This document shows positions 20,067 to 29,832 of a stretch of 64,000 bases of DNA, piece by piece. Location of the stretch: the NCBI GenBank assembly GCA_036924285.1, contig JAYKYS010000002.1:37742501-37806500 (forward strand), in the 5' to 3' direction. A program made the position numbers and the translations under genes. The notes under the pieces are model-generated. The model made no database searches. It had not been told where the DNA came from and was given only the letters and a program-made list of their open reading frames with translations. How positions within the stretch are numbered: position 1 is the stretch's first letter; every line of letters begins with the position of its first letter. This stretch comes from Asterella californica (lineage: Eukaryota; Streptophyta; Marchantiopsida; Marchantiales; Aytoniaceae).

Positions 20067-21185
20067 TTTCGCACACCTACCGTCTTGTTGCTTCAGCGGA
20101 AGCTCTAACTCAGTAGGTCGCAAACTTTACACCGCTAACCTGCAAACACAATCACAAGTTAGCGTCCATGCACCACTTACCTTATCTCAGTTTGATCTGG
20201 ACCGGAGCCGGACCGTCTCCCTAATCATCAAGCTCGGCAGTTCCTAAGTCCCGACCTAGACCCGCTTAGGTCGGTCCCAAACATGAGCAAGTCACAAGAT
20301 GACTTGGGGCGGACTTCCCATAAAGTCCAGGGTCCTAAACGGTACCTCCAGCACACTTAGCGGCCAAACCGCTCGTGATGTCTGTCTGGGTCTAGGCTCC
20401 CGAACGGTGGTCTAACCCATCAACTCGTTCCCTAGTCTTGCCCAGCCCTTACATCGTTCCTAAGTCCAGACGTCCAAGTCTGGCTCGGAACGTGCCTTGG
20501 AACCGGCCCAGCCATCATCTCATGCCCCCAGAGTCCGCCCCCCGAACCCTGGGGTCGGGTGACTCGTCCTGGCCCACCCAGGCATCGAGCCCCCCTCATA
20601 TATACTTCTGGGGATCGGCGGTCCCGCCCTCCTCTTTGGTCCCTGAAAATTATACCACAACCCGATTGTGGTTTGGCCATAACTTCCAGCTCGGAGGTCA
20701 GATCGAGGAGTGTTATATATCACTGGAAAGCTCTTGAAGAGACCTTTCCAATGATACCTCACTCGCCTCGAGATCTTATGTAAAGCTCCGTCCACGACCT
20801 AAAACGTCCTTAGAGCTCCAACACTTAGTCATTTTTCGGAAATCTGTGGTCCAGACCCAGACTCGAACCCTGTGGTTCGGACCAACGTCCGAACCACGGT
20901 CCGTCTGCGTCTCGGACCCACGTCTCAGACCTATGTCTCAGACTCATGTTTCCGTTCCCAGACTCACCCCCTTAGGTCAGCGTTTGTCTGGGGTCCTCTT
21001 GGAATAGGCCCTTATGTCCTAACCCAAGGTTCCAACCTTGGTTCAGAGAACCACTTAGGGTTCATCTGATCCTGACTTCCCGGCCAAGCCGTTAAGTCCT
21101 ACTCGCAGCGTTCACAACCTAGCACAAGTCCGCTAGAGTTCTGTTGTTCGCGTCTGCGCCTGATCTTGAGAATGAGGTCGCGACA
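20067..21185 (-). repeat. Element F 5' LTR
   Basis: About 1.12 kb, matching 32824-33945 in the other half. It starts TGTCGCGACC but ends GTGTGCGAAA rather than the usual CA. It is GC-rich and contains TATATATGAGG in a conserved position. The 5-bp TSD CCACC lies at 21186-21190. Confidence 0.9.
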
Positions 21186-21460
21186 CCACCTCAGTGTTAC
21201 CCGAGGTGTTCGCAGGACTTCCTAGCTTATCAAAAGCCGCGTTAGGAGCTCTAGTAGGAGCAGATCAAGAAGAGATTGCCTCCGAGCAATCATAGTAGAT
21301 AGTAACCACAATCGACGTTGACATTTCCAAACTTAGTAGGACCGAACATGCTATCTTAAGGGTGGCACTTTTCAGTCTAAAATTAGTTAGGATACCATGT
21401 GACAGCATAGGTAGCGTAGGAAGTAGAGGGCTAAACCGGAAAAGGAAACGGCTTGCATGT
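21186..21460 (+). pseudogene. E1 gene, 3' end and 3' untranslated region
   Basis: It aligns with 59245-59520 of E2. The last coding part (CCACCTCAG onward, LSKAALGAL) ends at a TAG near 21297. A purine-rich run, CCGGAAAAGGAAACGG, ends just before the 3' LTR and is a likely polypurine tract. The upstream part of this gene is at 33946-36162 on the minus strand. Element F lies between, with CCACC on both sides. Confidence 0.85.
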
Positions 21461-23108
21461 TGTGGTGCCCACAAATTACAGGATTCATGAATTTTTAAAA
21501 TTTTTAAGATTAATAACTTGTTTGTATAACTGAAGAAGCGTTGTTACTTAAGATTACTGCTTCCTTAGAGGGAAGATGATCTTATGAGCTTTTTAATAAG
21601 AAGTTGACTTCTTCGGAAGACGACCGTCTTCCAGGAAGCTCTTCTCAGTTGCGTCTTCGGAAGATGAGAAGACGACGGAAGACACATGTCTTCCGGAAGA
21701 CAGCGACCGCGAAGGCCTAACCACGAGTTTTCAGGTAAAATAGTAGGTGTACCTACTAGGTAACACACAGGTGGTAGGTAGGTCGAGAAAGACACCTAAG
21801 GTCGAAACCCCTAATCTGCGGGGAAGATGCGCAGGAAGCGCATTAGCGCATTCCAACTTTCCGCAGCTTCCCAGCGCGCTTGAGAAGATCGATTTGAGAG
21901 AGTGAGCTTCGCAAGTGAGCTTTGAGAGAGGAATCGAGTGAGGACATCGAGGTAGGAGAGAACCAATTGGCAGCTAGGCGAAGGGCGAGACCGAATTGCT
22001 GGAGCACGGAAGGCAGAGAGTGAGGGCGTTTCTGTGAGCTCCCGAGAAGCTGACATTGGAAAGTAGCGAGTAGAATCGAAGGTGGAATCGAGGCGTGGCC
22101 AGAAATTTGACAGCAGGCGCAGTCGTGAGGAGTCGCATTGGAGCTAGGACCAGAGCCAAAAGCGCGCGGGAGGTCGAAGACATCTCGGGAAGAAGACAGA
22201 AGACTATTGAGGTTCTTCCCACGTTCTTCTTCCTTCTCACTACTTCTCGCCTCTGTTGTGTGTTCCTCGCGCTTCCTTGGTTGTGTGCAGGCAGCCTGAT
22301 CGATTATCCCCACCCCCCCATTCTTTCTGTTGAGACATTGGGCGCGGAAGTGCTGCCCAATTTCTGTCAGACATCTTCCTACTTCTTCCTAAGTCCAATT
22401 CGAACTTCCCTACACCCCGTTCTCCAATTGACGATCTCAGCTATCAATTTCCCTACCCTACTATCCCTCTACACCCGAAACCTCGAACAGAAGACGCTTC
22501 GGAAGATGGGAACATCTTCAGAAGACGCTTCTTAAACTGGACTGTCTTCGGAAGTCGACTATAACCGATTCGTATCAAGAGTGGATTTGTGTTGCTTTTG
22601 TGTTAAGAGAGGCTTGGTACGAATCTTGAGTGGTGTGGTGAGTTGTTTTGTTATTTCGAGAAGTTGGAAGTCGGGAACTAGGCCTGTGCCTCCCGGTCTT
22701 CCAAGCTTCTCAACTCCACATCTTCCTAGAGAGACTAGAAGACTGAAAGGCTGGCAAAATGAGCGAGAAGACGTGAGGGTCCATTTCGGGTCTCTTCTGT
22801 CCGATCCATAGCAGCCATTCCTTCTTCTTCCCAAACTTAAAAGAGAGTCGTGAGAATACTTGCTGGTAGAATCTGGAGAGAATGGTCGAGGGTCATGTCT
22901 TCCCACCAAGCAGCAAGCTTCTTCTGAGTGCGTATGAGAGGTGAGAAGTCAGAAGAACAGAGTGCAATTGTCTTGAGTCCGTTGTGAGGATAGATTGCGC
23001 GTAGGAAGACGAAGACAGGTGAGACCAGTGAAGGGAAGTCTGACTTCAGGAGGTCTTCCGAGAAAGACATTGAATCAGAAGCTGTCCCGAGTGTCTTCCC
23101 AGAGACCA
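21461..23108 (+). repeat. E1 3' LTR (E LTR type 1)
   Basis: It starts TGTGGTGCCC and ends near AGAGACCA, about 1.65 kb. It aligns with the E2 5' LTR (39733-41359) and with 36497-37096. It carries many GAAGAC and CTTCC motifs. At its right end the sequence switches without gap to family C RT on the minus strand. Open frames inside it (for example 21811-22313 and 22095-22535) have no family likeness and are not considered genes. Confidence 0.88.
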
Positions 23109-24564
23109 CTGCATTCAGCTTCTTATAGTCTATGCACACTCGCAGCTTACCATTCTTCTTCTTGACAATCACAATGGGTGAAACCCATTCTGAGTTCTCC
23201 ACCTCATAGATGAAACTCGCCTCCCTCAACTTGTCTATTTCCTCCTTGACCATCATTGCTGTTGTAGGATTGACCCTTCTTTGCTTTTGTCGAACTGGTC
23301 TTGCGTTCTCCTCCAATTCGATTCGATGAGTCTCAAGAGTCACCTCCTTCAAATCCTTGTAGCTGAAAGCAAACACATGGATATATTTTCGAAATATATC
23401 TAGGAATCTACTTTTCTCCTCTTGAGTGACATTGATACCAAACTTCAAGGTAGAGAGTCTTCTCACAATCTCTGCCTCACTCAACTCTTCTTTGTCAGGA
23501 TCTTTCTCCACTGCTGGTCGAGGCAACAAGTCAATAGCACTAAGCTGATGTAATGATTCATCTCGACCAAATCCTTCGTCCTCAGACGAGGATTCTTGAT
23601 CGTAAGAATCTCCGGTATCTATTTCTGATACACTCTGATCGTCCTCCGTATCAGATTCCCAGTAGTCACTAGTGGGTCTATCAGAATCAGAAGTCACAAC
23701 TCCAACACTCGAGAGAGGAACTATCACTCTATGATCTCTAGGCCCAATCCGTAAGTATCCCTTGTGCCACTTATCAGTGGTGCGCACAGCTCTCAACCAA
23801 GGCCTACCTAGGAGCAAATCATAACTAGAGTCCTTTAACACTTGAAAGGACATCAATGTTTGAACTCCCATCACAGACACGACCACCTTCTCTAACACAC
23901 CAAGAGGTCTTACCCGTTGCTTGTTAGCCATCCCCACGACAATGCTAGCCGGGCGAGTTGGTTCCATCCCCAACTTCTTCATCAACCTCTCCGATATGGC
24001 GTTGACAGCCGATCCTCCATCCACCAATACGTCAGAGACGTAGTGACCATTCAACCGGACTTCAATCTTTGAAGCCCTAGTGCATACCTCTGAAGCATGC
24101 ACATCCACCACACCAACTCCCACAGACTTTGATGTCTTGTTCTTGGGTTTCTTCTTCTTGCTTCTCTTAGAACTCAGTCCTCCTCTGAGTTCCCTTCGTA
24201 AGTTGGGATTAAGTGCGATCAGTTGTCCAACATTGATGTTGGCTTTCTGAGCACCAACATCTTCAACCACATCATATCCCGCTTGGGAAGATGAAATGGT
24301 GAAATCCGCCATCCCCAGCTTCCTTCTTGGCTCCCTTGGTGTACTCGAAACATTACTCGAACGAGTATTTCTACTTGTTGACTCCTCCATGAAAACCGGT
24401 TCATCAGAAAATCGAGTTCTTTTCCTTTCTTGAGCTAAAAGCTCCACCGGTGCATGAGAAGAGTTTGAACTCTCTCCTTTCTCGTAAATGGGATCTCGTA
24501 CGACATCGATAGTAGCCACCCCCTTGTCTCGTCCTTGTGATGGATTTCCTCCATCCACATTCAT
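23109..24564 (-). pseudogene. Element C protease and RT start, truncated
   Basis: The protease site is VLVDGGSAVNAIS (about 24010-24050), followed by an LLLGRPWLRAV fold motif. An acidic linker and the RT N-terminus follow (ETHRIELEENARPVRQKQRR, EWVSPIVIVKKKNGKLR). RT stops at KKLNA where E1's LTR begins. The open frame runs on to 22837, but that tail is E LTR read backwards. The DGG triad replaces the usual D-S/T-G. In this copy CGA stays intact where the plus copy has TGA (53371). Confidence 0.88.
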
Positions 24565-25533
24565 TCTGACAGCTTCGGCACCTCTTGCTCCGTTGTTAGG
24601 ACAATTTCGCTAGAAATGAGAACCTCCACACGTCCAACAAGTGATTCCTCCAAAGTTACATTGGTTACCTCCAAAGTTACCTTGATTTCCTCAGTTAGGA
24701 TTGTTGTCGTAACCTCTTTGACCTCCTCTTCCACCTTTGTTCCTCCATTCGCGTAACTGCACCACGTTTATCTTGAGATCCGCAAGAGTATCTGTGATGC
24801 TCTTCAACTCAGCATGGAAATCAGAGGTGGCAGTAGACATCGCTGTAGGGATAAATGGTCTTGGCACCACCGTTGGAGTAAGAGCTGACGTTGAAGCAAT
24901 CACCAATTGTGATGGTGCAGATGCTACCGTTGTGGTTACACCAAGAGTCGGAGTCGACACCAAAGCGGCATGATGTGGTTGGATGATATCCCCTTCATCC
25001 AAACTCTCTTCCATATTACTCGCAAGCTTGATGGCATCCGCTTTGGTTGTTGGCTTCTCGTACCTCACTTGGGTTCGAATTGAAGGTCTCAACCCTCCCA
25101 CCAAGTTCTTGGTCAGCACTGCTCCAATCCCCGCCATCGTTAGCTCCACATTGTCTCCACTCTTCCGTAGGACCGTCCGAAATTGTTGCTCCAACTTATC
25201 CATCCTTTCGACATATTGTCGAACTTTCTCGTCGTCCCGTTGCTTCAAATGAGTAAGCTCCACCATGAGCTTCTCATAACTCTCTTCTGGAAGAAATTCT
25301 TCGATGAGTGCATTACTCAACGTCTCCCATGTGTCCTCAACTGCACCAAGTGTCTTGCTCTTCACTCGGTCGTCATACCACGTAAGAGCAAAATCTTCTA
25401 AAAACTCTGGCAGTAACAACACCCATTCTTCCTTCCTTCTCACGTTGTTTCCGATGCAACCTCTTTTGAAGTCTCGTACAAATGGTTCTACATCTTCATT
25501 GTCCTTCCCATGAAACACTGATAACTTCTCCAT
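24565..25533 (-). pseudogene. Element C Gag, with stops
   Basis: Capsid-type gag from ATG 25533, with FHGKDNEDVEPFVRDFKRG, FALTWYDDRVKS, FLPEESYEKLMVELTHLKQ and RTQVRYEKPTT. A Gly/Asn-rich tail leads to a zinc knuckle, CWTCGGSHF.RNC. Two in-frame stops are visible: TGA near 24690 where the plus copy has CGA, and TAG near 24606 within the knuckle where the plus copy has CAG. Both fit C-to-T change. Confidence 0.88.
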
Positions 25534-25746
25534 CTTGTAACTATTCTTTCTACCCTTCTAATTTTTGTGCAATAACTACTCGCTAAAAGAGTACGAACAT
25601 CACCAATTCCATTCGCGAATAATCTACCATAGGTAAAATGAAAGGAAATGGTTGTAACAACACCTCTTGTGTCATCTCTTCTCCCAAGGTAATCATGAGC
25701 CTGAGTCGCATCACCGCCTTCTCCACCATCCGAATGACGATCTCCA

Positions 25747-26223
25747 TCACAACTCAGCTGAGTCCTCTTTTGAAGTCGACAGCTTCTCCGTCTCAGCTCT
25801 TTGAGTCTCGTCCAACTTATCGACTACTGACGTAAGTAGGGCGGCCACATCAACGCACTTGTGTCCTCTGGATAGATCACCCACTCCACAACTTGGACAA
25901 GGATCTTCGCCTAGAAGATGAATTGACGCTGGTGACGATGGACCCACTTGAAGACTTAAATCAATAAACTCTCGCTTCCCTTTAGCTCTCTCGGTTCTGA
26001 TTCTAGTTGGACAATTCACTACTTTGTGTCCCAACCCTCTACAGAAATAACACCACAAGTCGGTTTCTACTCTTCTCCTCGGAGATTCTACTTGAGGTTT
26101 AGTACTAGGGTTTTCAAACTCGATGATAATCTCTCTCGAACTTTCTTCGACACTTTCTATGACATCTAAACCTTGAGGAAGGTTTCTAAGTCTAACTTTC
26201 CAATCTTTTGAATTTCCACTCAT
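25747..26223 (-). CDS. Element C ORF2, zinc-knuckle protein upstream of gag
   Basis: About 158 residues from ATG 26223 (MSGNSKDWKVRLRNLPQGLD). It has a CX2CX4HX4C knuckle (CYFCRGLGHKVVNC, about 61-74). A second Cys/His cluster (CPSCGVGDLSRGHKC, about 107-121) and a charged C-terminal helix follow. The plus copy keeps the same layout (50517-51015), although broken, so this looks like a real element gene. It may help RNA binding or packaging; the function is unknown. I do not recognise a named family. Confidence 0.65.
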   Translation of the reverse strand: MSGNSKDWKVRLRNLPQGLDVIESVEESSREIIIEFENPSTKPQVESPRRRVETDLWCYFCRGLGHKVVNCPTRIRTERAKGKREFIDLSLQVGPSSPASIHLLGEDPCPSCGVGDLSRGHKCVDVAALLTSVVDKLDETQRAETEKLSTSKEDSAEL

Positions 26224-26354
26224 GTTGCACCTTCTCAACCATTAAGTGGACAAAATATCATAGAGGAAAATAATTCTACATCACTTTCTTAACTCTTCCG
26301 AGCTTTATATTGGAAATCGTGTATTATACATGCTATACACGAAATAAAATCTAA

Positions 26355-26672
26355 TTAACTATCGAAGATATGATCCTCCTCACCATCGTTTGTACTAATC
26401 ACAACAGACATCTTGAACTCACTCTTGTAAGGATCCAACTCTACTTCACCAGGAGCATTCGTGACCTCCACCGTGAATGATGCTTTAAACTCGGCTTTCT
26501 TCAAATCTGTGCCAATGGTCGCGGAAGCTTCTTCGTATAGGGTAAAGAGGGCACCCCAAGTGCTATAGATGCGGGTTCGTAACTCATCTATACTTAACTT
26601 GGGCTTCTCCGTCTCTGTTCGGACTCCTAAACGTCTCTTCTTCCACCTCGTCATTCGAACAGGATTCCCCAT
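26355..26672 (-). CDS. Element C ORF1, 105-residue protein
   Basis: The frame from ATG 26672 is conserved with 50061-50378 in length, start and most residues (KKRRLGVRTETEKPKLSID, WGALFTLYEEASA, NAPGEVELDPYKSEFKM). A basic N-terminus is followed by an acidic C-terminus, with no membrane segment or known motif. Conservation between two broken copies of differing age suggests it was translated when the family was active. I cannot assign a function. Confidence 0.6.
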   Translation of the reverse strand: MGNPVRMTRWKKRRLGVRTETEKPKLSIDELRTRIYSTWGALFTLYEEASATIGTDLKKAEFKASFTVEVTNAPGEVELDPYKSEFKMSVVISTNDGEEDHIFDS

Positions 26673-27540
26673 GAAGTATCTTCAAGACCTCCTTGTATGC
26701 CGAAACGTATATCTCTTAGTTGGTAAGAGATCTCTCCAAGATTTTTGTGGTCTCCAGTAGCTCAACCTCCAAGCTACTAAATCATGAAGTTTCAACAGAA
26801 ACTTCCCTAATCAGAAGAGATGGTGATGACTATACAAATTTTCAGAGAACTAAAATTTGTATATTTTCACTTCCCTCATGGTAGTCAACCCCCTCCACTT
26901 TGAAAAATTCTTTCTCCCTCTACAGACCTCATCTTCTCATGATTTCTTTTGTCCTGGATAGCTTATCTGCCACTCTAAAACAGTGGAAAGTTTCTCAGGA
27001 AAATAAAATTCACAGAAAATCTGACAATGACTGTAAATTTTTTTCAGATAACAGAATTCCTCAACTCTCACGAATAGACCCCCTCAACTTTGAAAATTCA
27101 TTGCTCTCTCTCTAGACCACATTTTCCTATGACTTCTTTTGTCTTAGATAGGTTATCAGCCAATCTAAAACACTGGAAAGTTTCTCAGGAAAATAAAATT
27201 CACAGAAAAGTTGACAGCGACTGTACAAATTTTCCAGAGAGCAGAATTTCTGAACTCACAAATTTATCTCCTCTAATAATTTTTCTCTCCTCCTTTCTCT
27301 ACAACTCTTGTTGCACCCTCTTTCAACTCTCCTCAAACCCTTTCTAAGTGAACAAGATGTAAAGAATGACTTCGAACGCGTCATATATCACTACGGGATA
27401 CACGAAAGGTTCTAACGTTGCTAACATTGCGTTAGCTCTCTCTCCTTCCAACGTTCTCTCCATGTGCTCTCTCATAATCTCCTTTTGTCGAATATAGAAC
27501 TGAACTCTAAACATCGTTCAACGATCCCTTCAAGTGAGGT
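26673..27540 (-). repeat. Element C leader with tandem repeats of about 190 bp
   Basis: The untranslated leader holds two full and one partial tandem unit (about 26830-27290). Each includes GAAACTTTCCACTG-like and TTTTCTGTGAATTTTATTTT segments (minus sense). The plus copy has the same array at about 49480-49910. Open frames in it repeat with the unit and are not convincing genes. It may be a packaging or translation-control region. Confidence 0.7.
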
Positions 27541-27556
27541 CCCGGCAACGGAACCA
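27541..27556 (-). promoter_or_regulatory. Primer-binding site of element C
   Basis: TGGTTCCGTTGCCGGG on the minus strand, four bases after the LTR. It resembles the Athila-type site assigned to tRNA-Asp, with changes at positions 4 and 5. I am not sure which tRNA it uses. Confidence 0.7.
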
Positions 27557-27560
27557 AAAA

Positions 27561-28451
27561 TGTAAACCCTCCGCGGTCCTATCGATCAACTACCCCCCCG
27601 ATCTCTCAACCTCCACGATCGTCATCCACGAATCTGCAACATGTCGGGCCTGTCTCTCACTCAGGGGTCACCTCTGATGGCTTTGATGGAAGCACACCAT
27701 GAACTTGAAGGGAAAATGCTGAGTTCACTCATTCATACACCCACAAACTTATCAACTAAAAATCTCCTTAAACATATCAACTAAAATCCTCCATTCTAAC
27801 GACGTCTCTCAAGTTCTCACATGCTAAGAATATCCCACACTCTCTATATTACTCAAGTTGTCATTACGACAATGTGAAAACAAGGATGAGGAGCTCTTCT
27901 CTACGCCTCTATTTATACATTCTAGGTTTTTACTTTGGTACCCCCGTAACTCAGCCGTAACTACTTTTACCGGGTTTTACTAAGATATTACTTAAGGTAA
28001 AAGCATTGATCACATGGGCTTATTCCTTCAAAGTCAACAACTTCTAGAAGGATTCTGGAATATTCTCAAGGAATCTCGAATTCCCCCCCCCCTCTACACT
28101 AGGACCCACTAAAAAGGAAACATGTGGAATCTCTTCTTGTTTTTAATGCCCACAAAGTCCACAACTTTAATCCAACCACTAATATCAAGTCAAAAAGGAG
28201 ATAAGGGATACTTTCCACCTCCTTTCTACCTTTTAGACAAGATGACAAGATAGTAGTGCTCACTCTTTAGCAAATATCTGAATTCTGCCAAAAGTACAGT
28301 TAAGTTTAACCATAACTAACTTTTAGCTAGTCATGACTAACTTGATACATCCTTAAAGTACTTTGGCAGCCAATAAACATTCTCAACACTTAGTTATAAC
28401 TAAACACCTTACTAATAGACAAACTTCCTATGTGTAACATAGGTCGTTACA
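27561..28451 (-). repeat. Element C 5' LTR (copy C3)
   Basis: Minus strand TGTAACGACC...GGGTTTACA, 891 bp. It lacks the roughly 22-bp segment between two CACATGGGCT repeats that is present in C1, C2 and C4. Its outer end abuts GATC (28452-28455), the probable TSD in B's 5' LTR. Confidence 0.92.
27909..27917 (-). promoter_or_regulatory. TATA box of C LTR copy C3
   Basis: TATAAATAG on the minus strand, at the position conserved in all C LTRs. Confidence 0.55.
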
Positions 28452-29832
28452 GATCCGTCTACCTAGGAAAGCGCCGGGCTTCTGGCTGTGGTTGTTTACT
28501 CAAGAGGTTGGCTTTCAGGTCACAATAGGGCTATAAGCACTCACACAGATGTGTAAGATCTAGTAATATGCTCAGAAAGCAAAATTCAGGTCTAGCTGGC
28601 AGTAATAGATCCGGCGGCAAACTTTGACACTCACGGAGAAGAAAACTATGAAGGTTTAGACTTCTAAACTTCCCCTACATGCAAATGAGGTACTACTGAA
28701 CTCACACACGAAGTTTCAGCCTGAGATCAAATTCTGACACGGAGATATGGACAGAAAAGTTCTGAGCAAGAAAACTACGGCAATTTCTGGTACCTAGATG
28801 GCTATTTCGACCTATAACAGAAGATTGGCTCGATCAATTTCAAATATTCTTACAAAATTTGCAGTCTACAGGATGCTGAACACCCCTGTGAAATTAGGAC
28901 TCCTGAATGTACACAGAACTCCAGATCTCCTCCTCTGAAGTCTCTGCTCTAGATTAAGAGCTTTTCAGACCCCTTCTGCTTCAACGGCCGCCTTGAATTA
29001 CTCAGTCACTCAATCGATATGAAACTTTTTGGGAAACCGTAGCCCTGCTGGCAGAGAACACAACCTCGAAGTTTTGAAGCAATTTCCTCAAATCTGCTGC
29101 AAGTGACACTGAAAACCCTAAATCCAACAAAAGTGATTCAATTCTAGCACAATTCGAACTTCAATTGGTCATAACTTCGTCTTTATTGCCTCAAATCGAT
29201 CAAAAATTTCACTGGAAGTGCTTGGCATGACGAGCTCTACACTCCTGTGCCCTCAGATTTCGAAGTCCCCTCACCAAATGCTCGAACTCTCCTTTAGAGC
29301 TCTGTTTCTAAATTTAGAGTTAAACTAAAGACAAAAACAGACCAATGGGAGTTCATAGCTCCACTTGGTTGTCCTTTAGTGCTCTAATCCAGGTGGTAAC
29401 TCAACTTCACTCAAAGGCTACCACGTCAGCCCCTAAAGTGCCAGCGTAAATCTTAAACTTCACGCGAAGGCATGTAAAATAACACGTAACCCTAAAAGAT
29501 AACTTAACCAATCTAGAAAGCATGCATGGGCGACATGTAAGTACAACCCATGAGCTTAAACCCTTATCAGCATGGAAACCCTAAGTTATGTACTTTCACA
29601 ACATAGATAAGCATGATATCATTTACACAAGCGCAGGAGTGCTTGAACAAGATAGATAACATACTATCAACCTACTAGGACTCAAAATATATAACACAAT
29701 AGTGTCAAGACCGTATGCAAAGGTGTCAAACATATGTATAAAGGACTAGAAGTAATATGAGCTAACTTCTAGAACTACTAAACTCAAGCGTCGGAGTAGA
29801 AGTCAAGCATGTAGCCGCCAAGTAGCGCGACA
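28452..29832 (-). repeat. Element B 5' LTR, inverted, lacking its last 11 bp
   Basis: Minus strand TGTCGCGCTAC from 29832. It aligns with the whole B 3' LTR and has the roughly 236-bp segment missing there. It ends at GGATC, 11 bp short of the true LTR end, where element C starts. The other edge lacks a polypurine tract and touches element F with TSD GCGG (29833-29836). It is therefore the outer end of a 5' LTR, not a 3' LTR. Confidence 0.9.

Larger units (their letters stand above)
17623..21185 (-). mobile_element. Element F, 5' half (chromovirus)
   Basis: Reading the minus strand, the order is 5' LTR (21185-20067), tRNA-iMet PBS, gag-protease and RT up to [16 protein letters not shown]. 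There it is cut by B's 3' LTR. The missing 3' half begins at the next residues in 29833-33945, on the opposite strand. Its LTR abuts E gene sequence at 21186 with TSD CCACC. Confidence 0.92.
23109..28451 (-). mobile_element. Element C, 5' half (Athila/Tat-like)
   Basis: The minus strand holds 5' LTR, PBS, leader repeats, ORF1, ORF2, gag, protease and the start of RT, closely matching the plus copy at 41746-57070. It is cut at 23109 by E1's 3' LTR inside RT (CIDYKKLNA). At 28451 its outer LTR end abuts element B's 5' LTR. The two ends have different hosts (E1 and B), which suggests it is a recombinant of two C copies. Confidence 0.88.

Noticed and set aside
20432..20795. GC-rich open frames on both strands, repeated at 33003-33600
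   Set aside because: They are within the F LTR pair. Both strands are open because of base composition.
21811..22313. A 156-codon minus frame and a 146-codon plus frame (22095-22535)
   Set aside because: Both sit in the E LTR, and the related copy at 40100-40750 does not keep the same protein.
22837..23108. C-terminal tail of the long open frame ending at 22837
   Set aside because: Past KKLNA the frame reads E LTR sequence backwards. It is a chance fusion at the insertion junction, not a chimeric gene.
26830..27290. Regularly spaced repeats considered as a CRISPR array
   Set aside because: Units are about 190 bp, contiguous and without spacers, within a retrotransposon leader.
23109..28451. 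E1 inserted in this C copy and this C copy inserted in B, taken literally as simple nesting
   Set aside because: It is circular, since B lies inside F, which lies inside E1. An inversion with recombination between two C copies, or an assembly error, is needed.
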